A stretch of DNA of 32,050 bases from Chloroflexota bacterium. GTDB lineage: Bacteria > Chloroflexota > UBA11872 > UBA12225. The notes under the pieces were generated by a model. The model saw only the letters and a program-made list of their open reading frames with translations. It was not told where the DNA came from and searched no databases. The DNA lies in NCBI GenBank assembly GCA_016199265.1, contig JACQGX010000032.1:1-32050 (forward strand), written 5' to 3'. A program made the position numbers and the translations under genes. Below, piece after piece: positions 17,819-26,653 of the stretch (position 1 is its first letter; every line of letters starts with the position of its first letter).

Positions 17819-19519
17819 CTACTTCGGCAGATATTGTCGCGGGTTTTTCACACCGCCGGACACGAAGACCTCGAAGTGCAGGTGTGGCCCGGAGGTGATG
17901 CCGGTCATGCCGATGTAGCCGATGATCTGCCCGCGCTTTACCCGGTCGCCTTCCTTGACCGTCGGTAGATAGGCCCTATCGTCGAGGTGAGCGTACAGCG
18001 TCGAGACGGTGGGACTGTGGCCGACCACGACCATCATGCCGTATGACTGTGACGGCTTGCCCGGCACCGCCAGCCCGCGCTTGAGCACGATACCGTCGCC
18101 GGCCGCCGTGATCGGCGTGTAGAGCTTTTGCGCCAGGTCGATCCCGGTGTGGAAGCTCTGCGCAAACGTTCGCTCGCCGAATTCGGTCGTGACGACGGGA
18201 TTGGCGACCGGCCAGACGAAGCCGTAGCTCGACGGCGCTACGCCGGACGTCTGAATCGAGCCCGGCAGGGGAACCACCGTAGGTACGGTCACGACGGGCG
18301 GCGGTGCGACGGCGGTCCGCCCTCCGCCGGCCCCAGGCGCTGCCGCACGGGACTGCGCTGCCTGCGCCGCCGCGGTCGCGCGCGCGGCAGCGGCGGCCTG
18401 CGCGGTGGCGGTCGCTTGGGCCTGGCGCTGCGCTTCGAGCCGGCGCTGCTCTTCCTGGCGGCGGAGCGCCTCCAGGCGCTGCCGCTCGATCTCCTCGAGC
18501 TCACGCTGGTATTGGGTCTGCAGCGCCATGATTTTCTGCTGCTCGGCCCTTGCCTGCTGATCCCACTCCGAGAGCACTGCCTCGGCCTGCCGCTGTTCGC
18601 TCTGCGCCCGCGCGACCAGGACCGCCTGCTCGTTGCGTCGTGAGACGAGCACGTCTCGCTGCCGGTCGATCTCATCGCGCAGCGCGACGGCTTCGGCCCT
18701 CATGGACTTCAGGGCTTCGCGCGCCTTCATCAACTCGTCGTACTCGGCGCGAAGCTGCCCGAGCAAGCGGTTGTCGACGCGGGTGACCGCCTGAATCATG
18801 GCGATGCGGCGCAGCGCATCGCTGAAGTCACGCGCCGCGAGAAGCTGCTCGAGTGGGGACGTGCGCGTGAACTTGTACAGGCCGCGCAGGCGGGTGCCGT
18901 AGACGGCGGCGCGCTGCTCGACCGCCGTTTCCTTCTCGGCAATCTCCCCTTCGAGCGCCTGCCTCTCCGCATCCACGCGCACGAGCGCATCTTCCGCTTC
19001 GCGCAGCTTATTGACGGCGCCCAGGAGCTCCTGGTCGACTCGGCGCAGCTCGGCCTGGTAGCCGCTCGTCACCTGGCGGAAGTCCTCGACGACCGACTGC
19101 TGACCCTGGCGCCGTGACGCAAGGTCTTTGAGCGCCTGCTGCGCCTGGCCGATCTTCGACTGTAGATTGGTAAGCGTGTCGGCGCTGGCCGATGCCGGCG
19201 CAAGGAGCGCGGCAAGTACAGCCAGCAGGCACAGCGCCGCCGCTGCGCGCAACCCGGAGAATGGCCCCCACGACCGGCGCGTGGGTCTAGTGGCCGTAGC
19301 ATGGGAGCTTTTCTCCCGCAAGCGGTCGCTAGGGCTGGGTGCGCGTAAGACTTCCGGATGCGGGGAGGACGTGTAGGGGCGTATCGACATACGCCCGGCC
19401 GCCGCCCAGGGCGTATGTCGATACGCCCCTACAGACCGTGGTCGGTCCCCGGAACAATTGCCTGCACACCTAGGGCTCGCCCGCTCGCCCGCTCGCCCAC
19501 TCGCCTGGACGTCGCTCAT
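17819..19519 (-). CDS. M23 (LytM) peptidase with coiled coil, EnvC/PcsB-like
   Basis: A secreted peptidoglycan hydrolase, or activator of hydrolases, controlled by FtsEX at division sites. Up to 566 residues. A signal peptide core lies at about 90-108 with cleavage after ASASA near 113. A long coiled coil spans about 114-370, followed by a Gln/Ala-rich and Pro-rich linker. The LytM domain is at about 433-566. All zinc and catalytic residues are present: FHTGID (His457, Asp461), LYAHLDD (His511) and GPHLHFE (His546, His548), so it should be active. The ATG at 19519 overlaps the ftsE-like stop (ATGA), but about 85 residues before the signal peptide come from repeats, including the palindrome at 19372-19433. 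The real start may be the ATG at 19390 or later. Confidence 0.88.
   Translation of the reverse strand: MSDVQASGRAGERASPRCAGNCSGDRPRSVGAYRHTPWAAAGRMSIRPYTSSPHPEVLRAPSPSDRLREKSSHATATRPTRRSWGPFSGLRAAAALCLLAVLAALLAPASASADTLTNLQSKIGQAQQALKDLASRRQGQQSVVEDFRQVTSGYQAELRRVDQELLGAVNKLREAEDALVRVDAERQALEGEIAEKETAVEQRAAVYGTRLRGLYKFTRTSPLEQLLAARDFSDALRRIAMIQAVTRVDNRLLGQLRAEYDELMKAREALKSMRAEAVALRDEIDRQRDVLVSRRNEQAVLVARAQSEQRQAEAVLSEWDQQARAEQQKIMALQTQYQRELEEIERQRLEALRRQEEQRRLEAQRQAQATATAQAAAAARATAAAQAAQSRAAAPGAGGGRTAVAPPPVVTVPTVVPLPGSIQTSGVAPSSYGFVWPVANPVVTTEFGERTFAQSFHTGIDLAQKLYTPITAAGDGIVLKRGLAVPGKPSQSYGMMVVVGHSPTVSTLYAHLDDRAYLPTVKEGDRVKRGQIIGYIGMTGITSGPHLHFEVFVSGGVKNPRQYLPK
19372..19433. repeat. Palindromic element, GTAGGGGCGTAT type
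   Basis: Two perfect 25-base inverted arms (19372-19396 and 19409-19433) around a 12-base loop. Each arm is itself a hairpin, GGGCGTAT/ATACGCCC with CGAC between. A second copy begins at 32031 and runs off the window. It looks like a small non-coding dispersed element. It sits inside the N-terminal reading frame of the M23 gene. Confidence 0.85.
19475..19506 (+). repeat. GCTCGCCC octamer array
   Basis: Three perfect GCTCGCCC units and one variant (ACTCGCCT), just past the end of the ftsE-like gene. Translated in the M23 frame it gives GRAGERAS-like sequence, evidence that the first residues of that frame are repeat-derived. Confidence 0.7.
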
Positions 19520-20391
19520 CCCGCCGCCCTTCCGGCCACCGCCGCCACGCTGGGATAAAGCCCGCTGTCGTCCGGCACGACCGAATGAATGCCGGTCTGC
19601 GTGAGCACGCTTGGACCGCTGGGTGGGACCACCGGATGGAGCGCGCTCGAGCTGCTGGTGATCGACGGATCGAGTCCGTCGGGCCGGCCGGCCACCGTTC
19701 CCGATAGGCCGGGCGTAAACCGACCATACCGTTGGTCGCGCACGATCCGGCCGGCGGCGAGCTCGATCACACGCCGCTTCATGCGGTTGACTACCTCCTG
19801 GTCGTGCGTCGCCACAAGCACCGTCACGCCGCGGCGGTTGATCTCCGCCAGCAACTGGATGATCTGCAGCGACGCGTCCGGCGGGAGATTAGCGGTCGGC
19901 TCGTCGGCGAGGAGCAGCCTGGGCGAACGGACGATCGCGCGCGCGATCGCGGCGCGTTGCTGCTCACCGCCGCTCATCTGCTGCGGGAAGCGCCTGGCAT
20001 GCGCGGTCAGTCCAACGAGCTCCAGCGCCTCCATTGCCAAGTCCTTGGTCTTGCCCCGCCGTGGCGACCCGCTGACTTGCAGTGCGAGGGCCACGTTCTC
20101 GAAGACCGTCTTTTCGGGAAAGAGGCGGATATCCTGGAACACGATGCCGATCTGCTGGCGAAACGTCGAGACGCGCTTCTCCGGCAGCAGGCGCAGATCG
20201 TGCCCCGCGACGATCACCACGCCCGACGAGGCCACTTCGGCGCGGATGAGCAGCTTGAGGAGCGTGCTTTTGCCGGCGCCGTTGCCGCCGACGAAAAAGA
20301 CGAAGTCGTCGCGCGGCACCGTTAGCGTGATACCGGCCAGCGCTTCCTTGCCGGTGGTGTAGGCCTTGACGACGTTGCGCAGGACAATCAC
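19516..20391 (-). CDS. Second FtsE-like ABC ATPase
   Basis: A 291-residue cytoplasmic ATP-binding protein closely related to FtsE. Walker A is GGNGAGKST (Asn in place of the usual Ser of GPSGAGKST), then VFQDIRLFPEKTVFENV, signature MSGGEQQR and Walker B LLLADEPTANL. The D-loop reads NLPPD instead of NLDP, losing the Asp. About 65 residues beyond the usual FtsE end (from about 227) form a Ser/Pro-rich tail. GTG start; AGGA in the adjoining heptamer array sits before it as a ribosome-binding site. It follows ftsX, with the canonical ftsE on the other side. It may pair with the canonical FtsE as an asymmetric dimer, or serve FtsX separately. Confidence 0.88.
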   Translation of the reverse strand: MIVLRNVVKAYTTGKEALAGITLTVPRDDFVFFVGGNGAGKSTLLKLLIRAEVASSGVVIVAGHDLRLLPEKRVSTFRQQIGIVFQDIRLFPEKTVFENVALALQVSGSPRRGKTKDLAMEALELVGLTAHARRFPQQMSGGEQQRAAIARAIVRSPRLLLADEPTANLPPDASLQIIQLLAEINRRGVTVLVATHDQEVVNRMKRRVIELAAGRIVRDQRYGRFTPGLSGTVAGRPDGLDPSITSSSSALHPVVPPSGPSVLTQTGIHSVVPDDSGLYPSVAAVAGRAAG

Positions 20392-20393
20392 GG

Positions 20394-20482
20394 GAGTTCC
20401 TGGTTCCGAGTTCCTGGTTCCGAGTGCGCGGCTGTCCGTCCCATCCTGTGACGAGGAACTCGGAACCAGGAACTCGGAACTC
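20394..20482. repeat. Facing heptamer arrays filling the ftsX-ftsE' gap
   Basis: Left arm: alternating GAGTTCC and TGGTTCC units (20394-20424). Right arm: GGAACTC and GGAACCA units (20455-20482). The 21 bases at 20394-20414 are perfectly inverted at 20455-20475, so the RNA could form a long hairpin with a 40-base loop. The element occupies nearly the whole gap between ftsX and the ftsE-like gene and supplies the ribosome-binding AGGA. Confidence 0.88.
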
Positions 20483-20486
20483 TCAG

Positions 20487-21389
20487 CTACACGTCGAGAA
20501 ACCGACGGACCGAGATATAGCTGCCCGCAGCGCCGATGGCAACGCCGACGGCCGCGGTCAGTCCACTTAGTTTCAACGGAAAAGTTGGATCAAGGTTCAC
20601 CGGCAGAAATTGCACCAGGGAAAGGAACTGCGCTTGCATCGGACGGTACGCCGCGCCAACAAGCAGCACCGCGGTCGTCGCGCCGATTAGTCCATAGAGC
20701 ACGCCTTCGAGCACGAACGGCCAGCGGATGAACCAGTCGGTCGCGCCGACGAGCTTCATGATTTCGATCTCCTGGCGTCGCGAGTACACCGCGAGTCGAA
20801 TCGTGTTGACGATGACGAACAGGGTGACGCCCAACAGGCCGGCTACCATTACCGCGCCGGCGATACGGGTGAAGCGGGAAATGCGCAGGAGATTGTCGAG
20901 CACGTCCTGCTGCACCGGGACTTCCTCGACGTACGGCAGCGTGCGCAGCGATGACGCGAGCGCCGGAATACGGCTGGGGTCGCGCAGGCGCACTTCCACC
21001 GTCGCCGGCAGCGGGTTACCGGTGACCATCTCGAGCAGGTCGGTACGATCGGCGAGTTGCGCTTTCAGGCGCGCCATCGCCTCATCCTTGGAGAGATAGA
21101 CCGCTTGCAGCACGTCGGTCTCAGAGCGCAGCCGATCGGCAAGCGCGATGCCCTCGGCTGGGCCGACGTCATCCTTCAGATAGACGATGAGGTCGACCTT
21201 CTGCTCGAGCGCGTGCAGCGCGACGTTGAGATTACTCAACACGATGACGAAGGCGTTAAGCAGAAGCATCATCACCATCGTGGCGAAGACGGCCGCGACG
21301 CTCATCGTCCGGTGGCGCCAAAAGCTGACCACCGCCGTGCTCACGGCGTAGCGGCCGACCTCGACGACTCGCAAGAGGGGACGCATCAC
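20487..21389 (-). CDS. ftsX: Cell division protein FtsX
   Basis: A 300-residue inner-membrane permease-like protein that with FtsE transmits ATP hydrolysis to wall hydrolases at the septum. One membrane segment lies at about 29-52 (MSVAAVFATMVMMLLLNAFV). A large extracytoplasmic domain at about 60-170 contains DLIVYLKDD and LPYVEEVPVQQDVLDNL. A second cluster of three segments follows (about 178-195, 225-245, 270-290). The hallmark SRRQEIEIMKLVGATDWFIR is present. GTG at 21389 or ATG at 21386. Length matches the family. It lies between two ftsE-type genes, and the M23 peptidase further down is its likely effector. Confidence 0.95.
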   Translation of the reverse strand: MMRPLLRVVEVGRYAVSTAVVSFWRHRTMSVAAVFATMVMMLLLNAFVIVLSNLNVALHALEQKVDLIVYLKDDVGPAEGIALADRLRSETDVLQAVYLSKDEAMARLKAQLADRTDLLEMVTGNPLPATVEVRLRDPSRIPALASSLRTLPYVEEVPVQQDVLDNLLRISRFTRIAGAVMVAGLLGVTLFVIVNTIRLAVYSRRQEIEIMKLVGATDWFIRWPFVLEGVLYGLIGATTAVLLVGAAYRPMQAQFLSLVQFLPVNLDPTFPLKLSGLTAAVGVAIGAAGSYISVRRFLDV

Positions 21390-21411
21390 GGGCGTTGCGT
21401 TTGTGGTGATC

Positions 21412-21487
21412 AGGTCGTTGTCAGGTAGTGATCAAGTGGTTGTCAAGTGGTGATCCCCGCACCGCGTACCACCTGACCACCACTTGA
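21412..21487. repeat. Facing 11-bp arrays between ftsE and ftsX
   Basis: Left arm: about four 11-base units such as AGTGGTTGTCA and AGTGGTGATCC. Right arm (about 21466-21487): their inverse, TACCACCTGAC and CACCACTTGAT. They fill the gap between the canonical ftsE stop and the ftsX start. The palindrome before rnc uses the same unit. Confidence 0.75.
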
Positions 21488-21522
21488 TTGGGGGGCACAT
21501 ACTCTGCTTCTGTGAAGCGCAG

Positions 21523-22200
21523 CTACGCGTAGCCGGCGTTTTTCTGGTCGCGCACGATGCGGCCGCCTTCCAGCGCCACGACACGCCGGCGCATCGTATT
21601 CACCAGCTCGCTGTTGTGCGTCGCGATGACAATCGTGGTGCCGAGCGCGTTGATGCGCACGAGCAGTTGAACGGTCTGGGCCGCCGTAACGGGATCGAGA
21701 TTACCCGTCGGCTCGTCGGCGACAAGCACCGACGGCCGTCGCACGAGCGCGCGCGCAATGGCCACCCGCTGCTGCTCGCCGCCGGAGAGGTGGCAGGGAA
21801 AGCGATCGGATTTGTCCGCCAGGCCGACGAGGTCGAGCGTCTCGGGCACCATCTGCTGGATTTCCATGCGTGAATAGGCGGAGACCTGCAGGGCGAAGGC
21901 GACGTTCTCGAATACCGTCTTGTCGGGCAACAGCTTGAAATCCTGGAAAATGACGCTGACCTTGCGCCGCAGGTCCGGGAGCTCGCGGCGCCGCAGACGC
22001 GAGAGGTCCTGCCCGTCGACGAAGACGCGGCCGCGCGAGGGCAGCTCGTCGCGGATCAGCAGACGGATGAACGTGCTCTTTCCGGCGCCGCTCGGGCCGA
22101 CGAGGAAGACGAAGTCGCGCTCGGGGATCTGTAGATTGACCTCGCTGAGCGCCTGGACGCCGTTTGGGTACTGCTTGCAGACGTCGTGGAGAACGATCAT
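21523..22200 (-). CDS. ftsE: Cell division ATP-binding protein FtsE
   Basis: A 225-residue ABC ATPase, the canonical FtsE partner of FtsX, acting on the inner face of the membrane. Walker [11 protein letters not shown]-loop [18 protein letters not shown], signature [15 protein letters not shown], Walker [14 protein letters not shown] with intact D-loop, and the switch His in ATHNSELV. Length is typical. ATG start. It lies 133 bases upstream of ftsX, and prfB is just upstream, as in the prfB-ftsE-ftsX order of many Gram-positive genomes. All motifs are intact, in contrast to the second ftsE-like gene downstream. Confidence 0.95.
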   Translation of the reverse strand: MIVLHDVCKQYPNGVQALSEVNLQIPERDFVFLVGPSGAGKSTFIRLLIRDELPSRGRVFVDGQDLSRLRRRELPDLRRKVSVIFQDFKLLPDKTVFENVAFALQVSAYSRMEIQQMVPETLDLVGLADKSDRFPCHLSGGEQQRVAIARALVRRPSVLVADEPTGNLDPVTAAQTVQLLVRINALGTTIVIATHNSELVNTMRRRVVALEGGRIVRDQKNAGYA

Positions 22201-22256
22201 GGCTGCACGGCGATCACCGAAACGAGATGATAGCAGCCAGGCGTACGTCTGCCGGA

Positions 22257-23370
22257 TTAGGCGGCCCCGATCTGGCTGTGCAGCCAGGCGCGCATGAAGT
22301 CGTCGAGCGCGCCGTCGAGCACGGCTTGGGTGTTGCTCGTCTCGTGCCCGGTGCGGGAGTCTTTGACCAGGTTGTAGGGATGCAGCACATACGAGCGGAT
22401 CGAGTTGCCGAACCCGGCGCCGACGTGCTCGCCCTTGAGCCGGCGCTGCTCGGCCTCGACTTCGGCCAGGCGCCGTTCCAGCAGCCTTGCTCGTAGAATG
22501 CGCATCGCTACCTCGCGGTTCTGCGCTTGCGAGCGCTCGTTCTGGCAGGTGACAACGATTCCCGACGGCTTGTGCGTGAGCCGCACCGCGGAGGACGTCT
22601 TGTTGACGTGCTGCCCGCCGGCGCCCGACGAGCGAAACACGTCCATTTCGACGTCGTCGGGATTGATCTCGACGTTGAGATCGTGCTCGACGAGCGGCAT
22701 CGCCTCGACGAGCGCGAACGACGTGTGCCGGCGCTTAGCGCTGTCGAACGGCGAGATGCGCACCAGCCGGTGGCCGCCGCGCTCGCCTTTGAGGTACCCA
22801 TACGCGTACTCGCCGTCGATCTGTATCGTCGCGCTCTTGATACCCGCCTCTTCGCCGGGGGTCAAGTCGAGGATTTCGCTCTTGTAGCCGCGTTTTTCGG
22901 CCCAGCGCAGGTACATGCGCAGAAGCATTTGGGCCCAATCCTGCGACTCGGTACCGCCTTCGCTGGCGTGGATCGACAGAATGGCACCGCTGGCGTCGTA
23001 CTCGCCGCTCAGCGCAAGCTGGAACTCGAGCTCGCTGAAGCGCTCGCGCAGCTCGTCGTAGTCGCGCTGCACCTCGTCGAGCGTGCTTTCGTCCCCCTCG
23101 GCTTCCCCCATCTCCTGCAGTGTGACGAGGTCGTCGATCTGGCTACCAAGTCTGGACCAGGTCTCGATAACCGAGCGGAGCTGATTCAAACGACGCAGCA
23201 CGCCTTGCGCGTGCTGCGGATCGGACCAGAAGTCCGGCTCGTTGGTGAGCGCCTCGAGGCGCTCGACTTCACGTCGCTTGCCGGCGACGTCAAAGACGCA
23301 CCTGGTAGTGCTGGATTTTCTGCGCCAGCTCAGAAAGCTGGGATTTTAGGTCTTCAATAGCAACAGGCAT
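22257..23370 (-). CDS. prfB: Peptide chain release factor 2, with programmed frameshift
   Basis: RF2 recognises UGA and UAA stop codons and releases the finished protein. A 26-codon first frame (MPVAIEDLKSQLSELAQKIQ onward) ends at CTT TGA. After a +1 shift the reading continues as DVAGKRREVERLEAL, giving a total of about 370 residues, normal for RF2. The anticodon-like tripeptide SPF lies in ISPFDSAKRR, and the catalytic GGQ in SGAGGQHVNKTSSAVRLTHK. The frame after the shift also shows EPDFWSDPQHAQ, a family hallmark. It is divided only by the programmed site, not broken. Located between secA and ftsE, the usual order. A good minus-strand promoter lies 31 bases upstream of the ATG. Confidence 0.96.
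23289..23295 (-). promoter_or_regulatory. prfB: prfB autoregulatory +1 frameshift site
   Basis: The coding strand reads CTTTGAC, the conserved slippery site. CAGGTG, a partial Shine-Dalgarno-like sequence, lies about three bases before it and can stimulate the shift. When RF2 is scarce, UGA is read slowly and ribosomes shift +1 to make more RF2. Confidence 0.93.
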
Positions 23371-23400
23371 AATGGAAATAAACTCAACAAAAGGCTATAA

Positions 23401-23429
23401 AGTATACAGCAAATTGCGTGAAACGTAAA
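23401..23429 (-). promoter_or_regulatory. Candidate prfB promoter
   Basis: On the minus strand: -35 TTTACG (23424-23429), 17-base spacer, -10 TATACT (23401-23406), 31 bases before the prfB ATG. The -35 is part of the GTAAAAC heptamer array. The local AT content is much higher than around it. Confidence 0.5.
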
Positions 23430-23531
23430 ACGTAAAACGTGAACTTCAGAGCAAGATCATGCGGCGGCGGGCCACGTCTGCGGAGGGACGCCGCATCACA
23501 GCTCACGTTTCACGTTTCTCGTTTCACGCCC
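23418..23531. repeat. Facing heptamer arrays with inner hairpin, prfB-secA gap
   Basis: Left arm: GTGAAAC, GTAAAAC, GTAAAAC and GTGAAC (23418-23444). Right arm: CACGTTT, CACGTTT, CTCGTTT and CACGCCC (23504-23531), its inverse. Between them ATGCGGCG (23459-23466) pairs with CGCCGCAT (23489-23496), a nested stem. The secA stop codon (23524-23526) lies in the right arm. Confidence 0.85.
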
Positions 23532-26421
23532 CTCGCTGCCGCGCCCGCTTCAGCTCCTTCTTGCGCAGCCGCTTGGCTTCAGCTTCCCTGCGGTTGCGCT
23601 CGGCGCGCGTCAAGGGGCGGCCGTCTTCGACGGCGACGCGGCGTGGCGCCGCGGCGCCCTCGGGCGGCCGGTTGGTGACCAGATTGCGCATCGACGGCAG
23701 CGGCTGCGTCAGCTCGGCCGCGCGGCGCGCCAGAGCCGGGTTCAGCGTGCCGTCGGGCGACGGGCCGTCCTGGCTTCCAGGGCTTGCGCGGCCGCCGGCG
23801 AGTCCGGCGACCTCGAGCGGCGCCGTCGGGCCGCCGGCCGACACTTCTGGCGAGCCGTTGGTGGCGGGTGCCGCCGCTACGGCCGCGGGCATTGGTGTGG
23901 CGTAGAACTGAATACGGAAGATCGCGGCGGTGATGTTCGCCTGGATCGAATCGAGCAGTTGGTGGAACATGCGGTACGCTTCGGCCTTGTACTCGGTCAG
24001 CGGGTCGCGCTGGCCGAATGCACGCAGGCCGATGCCGGCGATCAAGTCGTCGATCGCCGTCAGGTGCTCGACCCACAGCGCGTCGATGATGCGCAGCATC
24101 GTGCCGCGCGCGGCGTACTGCATGAGCTGCGGCGTGTACTGCTGCTCCTTGGCTTCGTAGAGCGCCTCGGCCCAGCCCGCAATCGTTTCAGGCAGGGTCT
24201 CGCGGTTCTCGCCCTCGAGCGCCTCGGGCCCCTGCTCCAGCTCCGGGCCGAGGATCGACGCAACGGCGTTGTACAGGCCCTCGAGGTCCCACTCGTCGGG
24301 TCGCGGCGACTCGGTGTGCTGCTCGACGAGCTTGTTGACCTGCTCGCGCACGATTCCGAGCACGATCGGCTTGACGTCGTGCGCCTCGAGGACCTTGCGG
24401 CGCTGGCCGTAGATCACCTCGCGGTGCTTGTTCATCACGTCGTCGTACTCGACGGTGTGCTTGCGGATGTCGAAGTTGTAGCCCTCGACCTTCTGCTGCG
24501 CCGACTCGATCGACTTGGATACCATGCCATGCTCGATTGGCTGGTCGTCTTCCAGACCGAGCCGGTCCATTAGCCCGGCAATGCGCTCCGAGCCGAAGCG
24601 CCGCATCAGGTCGTCCTCGAGCGCGAGGTAGAACCGCGACGAGCCGGGGTCGCCCTGGCGTCCGGCGCGTCCGCGCAACTGGTTGTCAATGCGACGCGAC
24701 TCGTGCCGCTCGGTGCCGATGATGTGCAGACCGCCCACCTGGCAAATCCCCTCGGCCTCCGCCGGATCGGGCGGCTGGCCGCCCAGGATGATGTCGGTCC
24801 CGCGGCCGGCCATGTTGGTCGCGATAGTGACCGCGCCATTGCGTCCGGCCTGCGCCACGATCTGCGCTTCGCGTTCGTGGTACTTGGCGTTGAGCACCTG
24901 GTGCGGGACGCCCCGCCGGCGGAGCATCTCCGAGAGCAGCTCGGACTTCTCGACCGACGTCGTACCGACGAGCACCGGCCGTCCCTCATCGTGCAGCTCC
25001 TCGATCTCGTCGACAATCGCTTCGAGCTTCGCCGCCGCCGTCTTGTAGATGAGGTCGGCGTGGTCCTGCCGGATCATCGGCTTGTGGGTGGGGATCTGCA
25101 CGACTTCCAGGTTGTAGATCTTGCGGAACTCCTCCGCCTCGGTCACCGCCGTACCGGTCATACCAGCGAGCTTCTCATAGAGACGGAAGTAGTTCTGGAA
25201 CGTGATCGTCGCGTGGGTGAGGTTTTCGCGCCGGATCTGGACGCCGTCCTTGGCCTCGATCGCCTGGTGCAGGCCCTCCGAGTAACGGCGGCCGTGCATC
25301 AGGCGGCCGGTGAACTCGTCGACGATGACAATCTCGGCATCGGGCGCGTGCTGGTGCGGCTCGAGCACGTGGCCGTCTTTGAACAGGACGTAGTCGCGGT
25401 CACGCCGGAAGATGACGTGCGCGCGCAGCGCCTGCTCGAGGTAATGGACGAGATGGTAGTTCTGCTCGTCGTAGATGTTCTGCACGCCGGCCAGCCGATC
25501 GACGCGGTCGATTCCTTCCTCGGTCAGCACCACCGACCGCATCTTGTGGTCGACGGTGTAATGGGTCTCGGGCTGAAGCTGCGCGACGATCCGCGCAAAC
25601 CGGTAGTACGTATCCGGCGGCTCGTCGGCGGCGCCGGAGATGATGAGTGGCGTGCGCGCTTCGTCGATGAGGATGCTGTCGACCTCGTCGACGATCGCGA
25701 AGTACAGGTCGCGCTGGACCATCTGCGCGAGGTCGTAGACCATGTTGTCGAGCAGATAGTCGAAACCGAACTCGTTGTTCGTGCCGTAAGTGATGTCGGC
25801 CTGGTACGCCTCACGCCGGGCGACTGGGCGCCAGTGCATGAGCCGGTCGTCGCCGTGTGACGTTGGATCGAGGTACTCGGGATCGTAGATCCCCGACGGC
25901 TTCGAGCCATCGCCGCTGTAGATTACGCCAACCGAGACGCCGAGCCGGTGGTAGACCGGGCCCATCCAGCCACCGCCGATCTGGGCGAGGTAGTCGTTTG
26001 GCGTGACCAGGTGGCAACTCTTACCGAGCAACGCGTTCAGATAGAGCGGCAGACTGGCGACGAGCGTTTTGCCCTCGCCGGTCTTCATCTCGGTGATCTT
26101 GCCCTTGTGGAGCACGATGCCGCCGATGAGCTGCACGTCGAAATGGCGCAGCCCGATCGAGCGCTTCGACGCCTCGCGCACGGCGGCGAACGCCTCCGGC
26201 AGGATGTCGTCGAGTGTCTCGGGCCGCTCGGCCGGTGGCCCATCTTCCGGACGAGGCACGCCCAGGCGCCGCCGGAACTCCGCCGTCTTAACGCGCAGCG
26301 CATCGTCGGAGAGGCGCTCGAACTCGGGTTCAAGCGCGTTAATTCGCTCCACGATCGGAAGCAAGCGCTTGACCTCGCGATCGCTGCCGCCGGTGAAGAG
26401 TTTTGTCAAGAGTCCAATCAT
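23524..26421 (-). CDS. secA: Preprotein translocase ATPase SecA
   Basis: A 965-residue motor that pushes secreted proteins through SecYEG at the membrane. Walker [16 protein letters not shown] (about 111-125), the DEAD-type [19 protein letters not shown] (about 243-261), [19 protein letters not shown], and motif VI-like [12 protein letters not shown]. An insert at about 171-203 ([16 protein letters not shown]) before [16 protein letters not shown] resembles Chloroflexota SecA. The C-terminus is Ala/Pro-rich and ends in a basic tail. It lacks the zinc-binding CxCxSGxxxxxCH box found in many SecA proteins. ATG start; no strong ribosome-binding site. The stop is inside the heptamer array. First gene of the secA-prfB-ftsEX run. 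Confidence 0.96.
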   Translation of the reverse strand: MIGLLTKLFTGGSDREVKRLLPIVERINALEPEFERLSDDALRVKTAEFRRRLGVPRPEDGPPAERPETLDDILPEAFAAVREASKRSIGLRHFDVQLIGGIVLHKGKITEMKTGEGKTLVASLPLYLNALLGKSCHLVTPNDYLAQIGGGWMGPVYHRLGVSVGVIYSGDGSKPSGIYDPEYLDPTSHGDDRLMHWRPVARREAYQADITYGTNNEFGFDYLLDNMVYDLAQMVQRDLYFAIVDEVDSILIDEARTPLIISGAADEPPDTYYRFARIVAQLQPETHYTVDHKMRSVVLTEEGIDRVDRLAGVQNIYDEQNYHLVHYLEQALRAHVIFRRDRDYVLFKDGHVLEPHQHAPDAEIVIVDEFTGRLMHGRRYSEGLHQAIEAKDGVQIRRENLTHATITFQNYFRLYEKLAGMTGTAVTEAEEFRKIYNLEVVQIPTHKPMIRQDHADLIYKTAAAKLEAIVDEIEELHDEGRPVLVGTTSVEKSELLSEMLRRRGVPHQVLNAKYHEREAQIVAQAGRNGAVTIATNMAGRGTDIILGGQPPDPAEAEGICQVGGLHIIGTERHESRRIDNQLRGRAGRQGDPGSSRFYLALEDDLMRRFGSERIAGLMDRLGLEDDQPIEHGMVSKSIESAQQKVEGYNFDIRKHTVEYDDVMNKHREVIYGQRRKVLEAHDVKPIVLGIVREQVNKLVEQHTESPRPDEWDLEGLYNAVASILGPELEQGPEALEGENRETLPETIAGWAEALYEAKEQQYTPQLMQYAARGTMLRIIDALWVEHLTAIDDLIAGIGLRAFGQRDPLTEYKAEAYRMFHQLLDSIQANITAAIFRIQFYATPMPAAVAAAPATNGSPEVSAGGPTAPLEVAGLAGGRASPGSQDGPSPDGTLNPALARRAAELTQPLPSMRNLVTNRPPEGAAAPRRVAVEDGRPLTRAERNRREAEAKRLRKKELKRARQRGA

Positions 26422-26445
26422 CAGAAAGTCAGCCTTAGGCGGCTA

Positions 26446-26502
26446 GCAGAGGTGCCGGCCACGGACACACGCATACAGAGGCCGCCGGCAGAGGTGCCGG
26501 CC
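26446..26502. repeat. Duplicated CAGAGGTGCCGGCC repeat
   Basis: GCAGAGGTGCCGGCC occurs twice (26446-26460 and 26488-26502). The second copy extends into a near-palindrome with flanking GCCGCC. It looks like a dispersed intergenic repeat upstream of secA. The rest of the 232-base gap to the oxygenase gene holds no clear gene. Confidence 0.6.
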
Positions 26503-26653
26503 GCCTACATAAATAGTACGCGGGATAGCACAAAGCTTGCCGTTCTTGGGAGCACGCACGGAGCATCCCTACGAAACGGCGTTTCTTCGACGCTTGTCTA
26601 AATCATACGCCGCCGGTACGAGCCCGTGTGAGGATACGTCGGGTGTTCTCTCC

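Noticed and set aside
22257-23201. prfB as a truncated gene or pseudogene
   Set aside because: The missing N-terminus is present in another frame behind a canonical CTTTGAC shift site.
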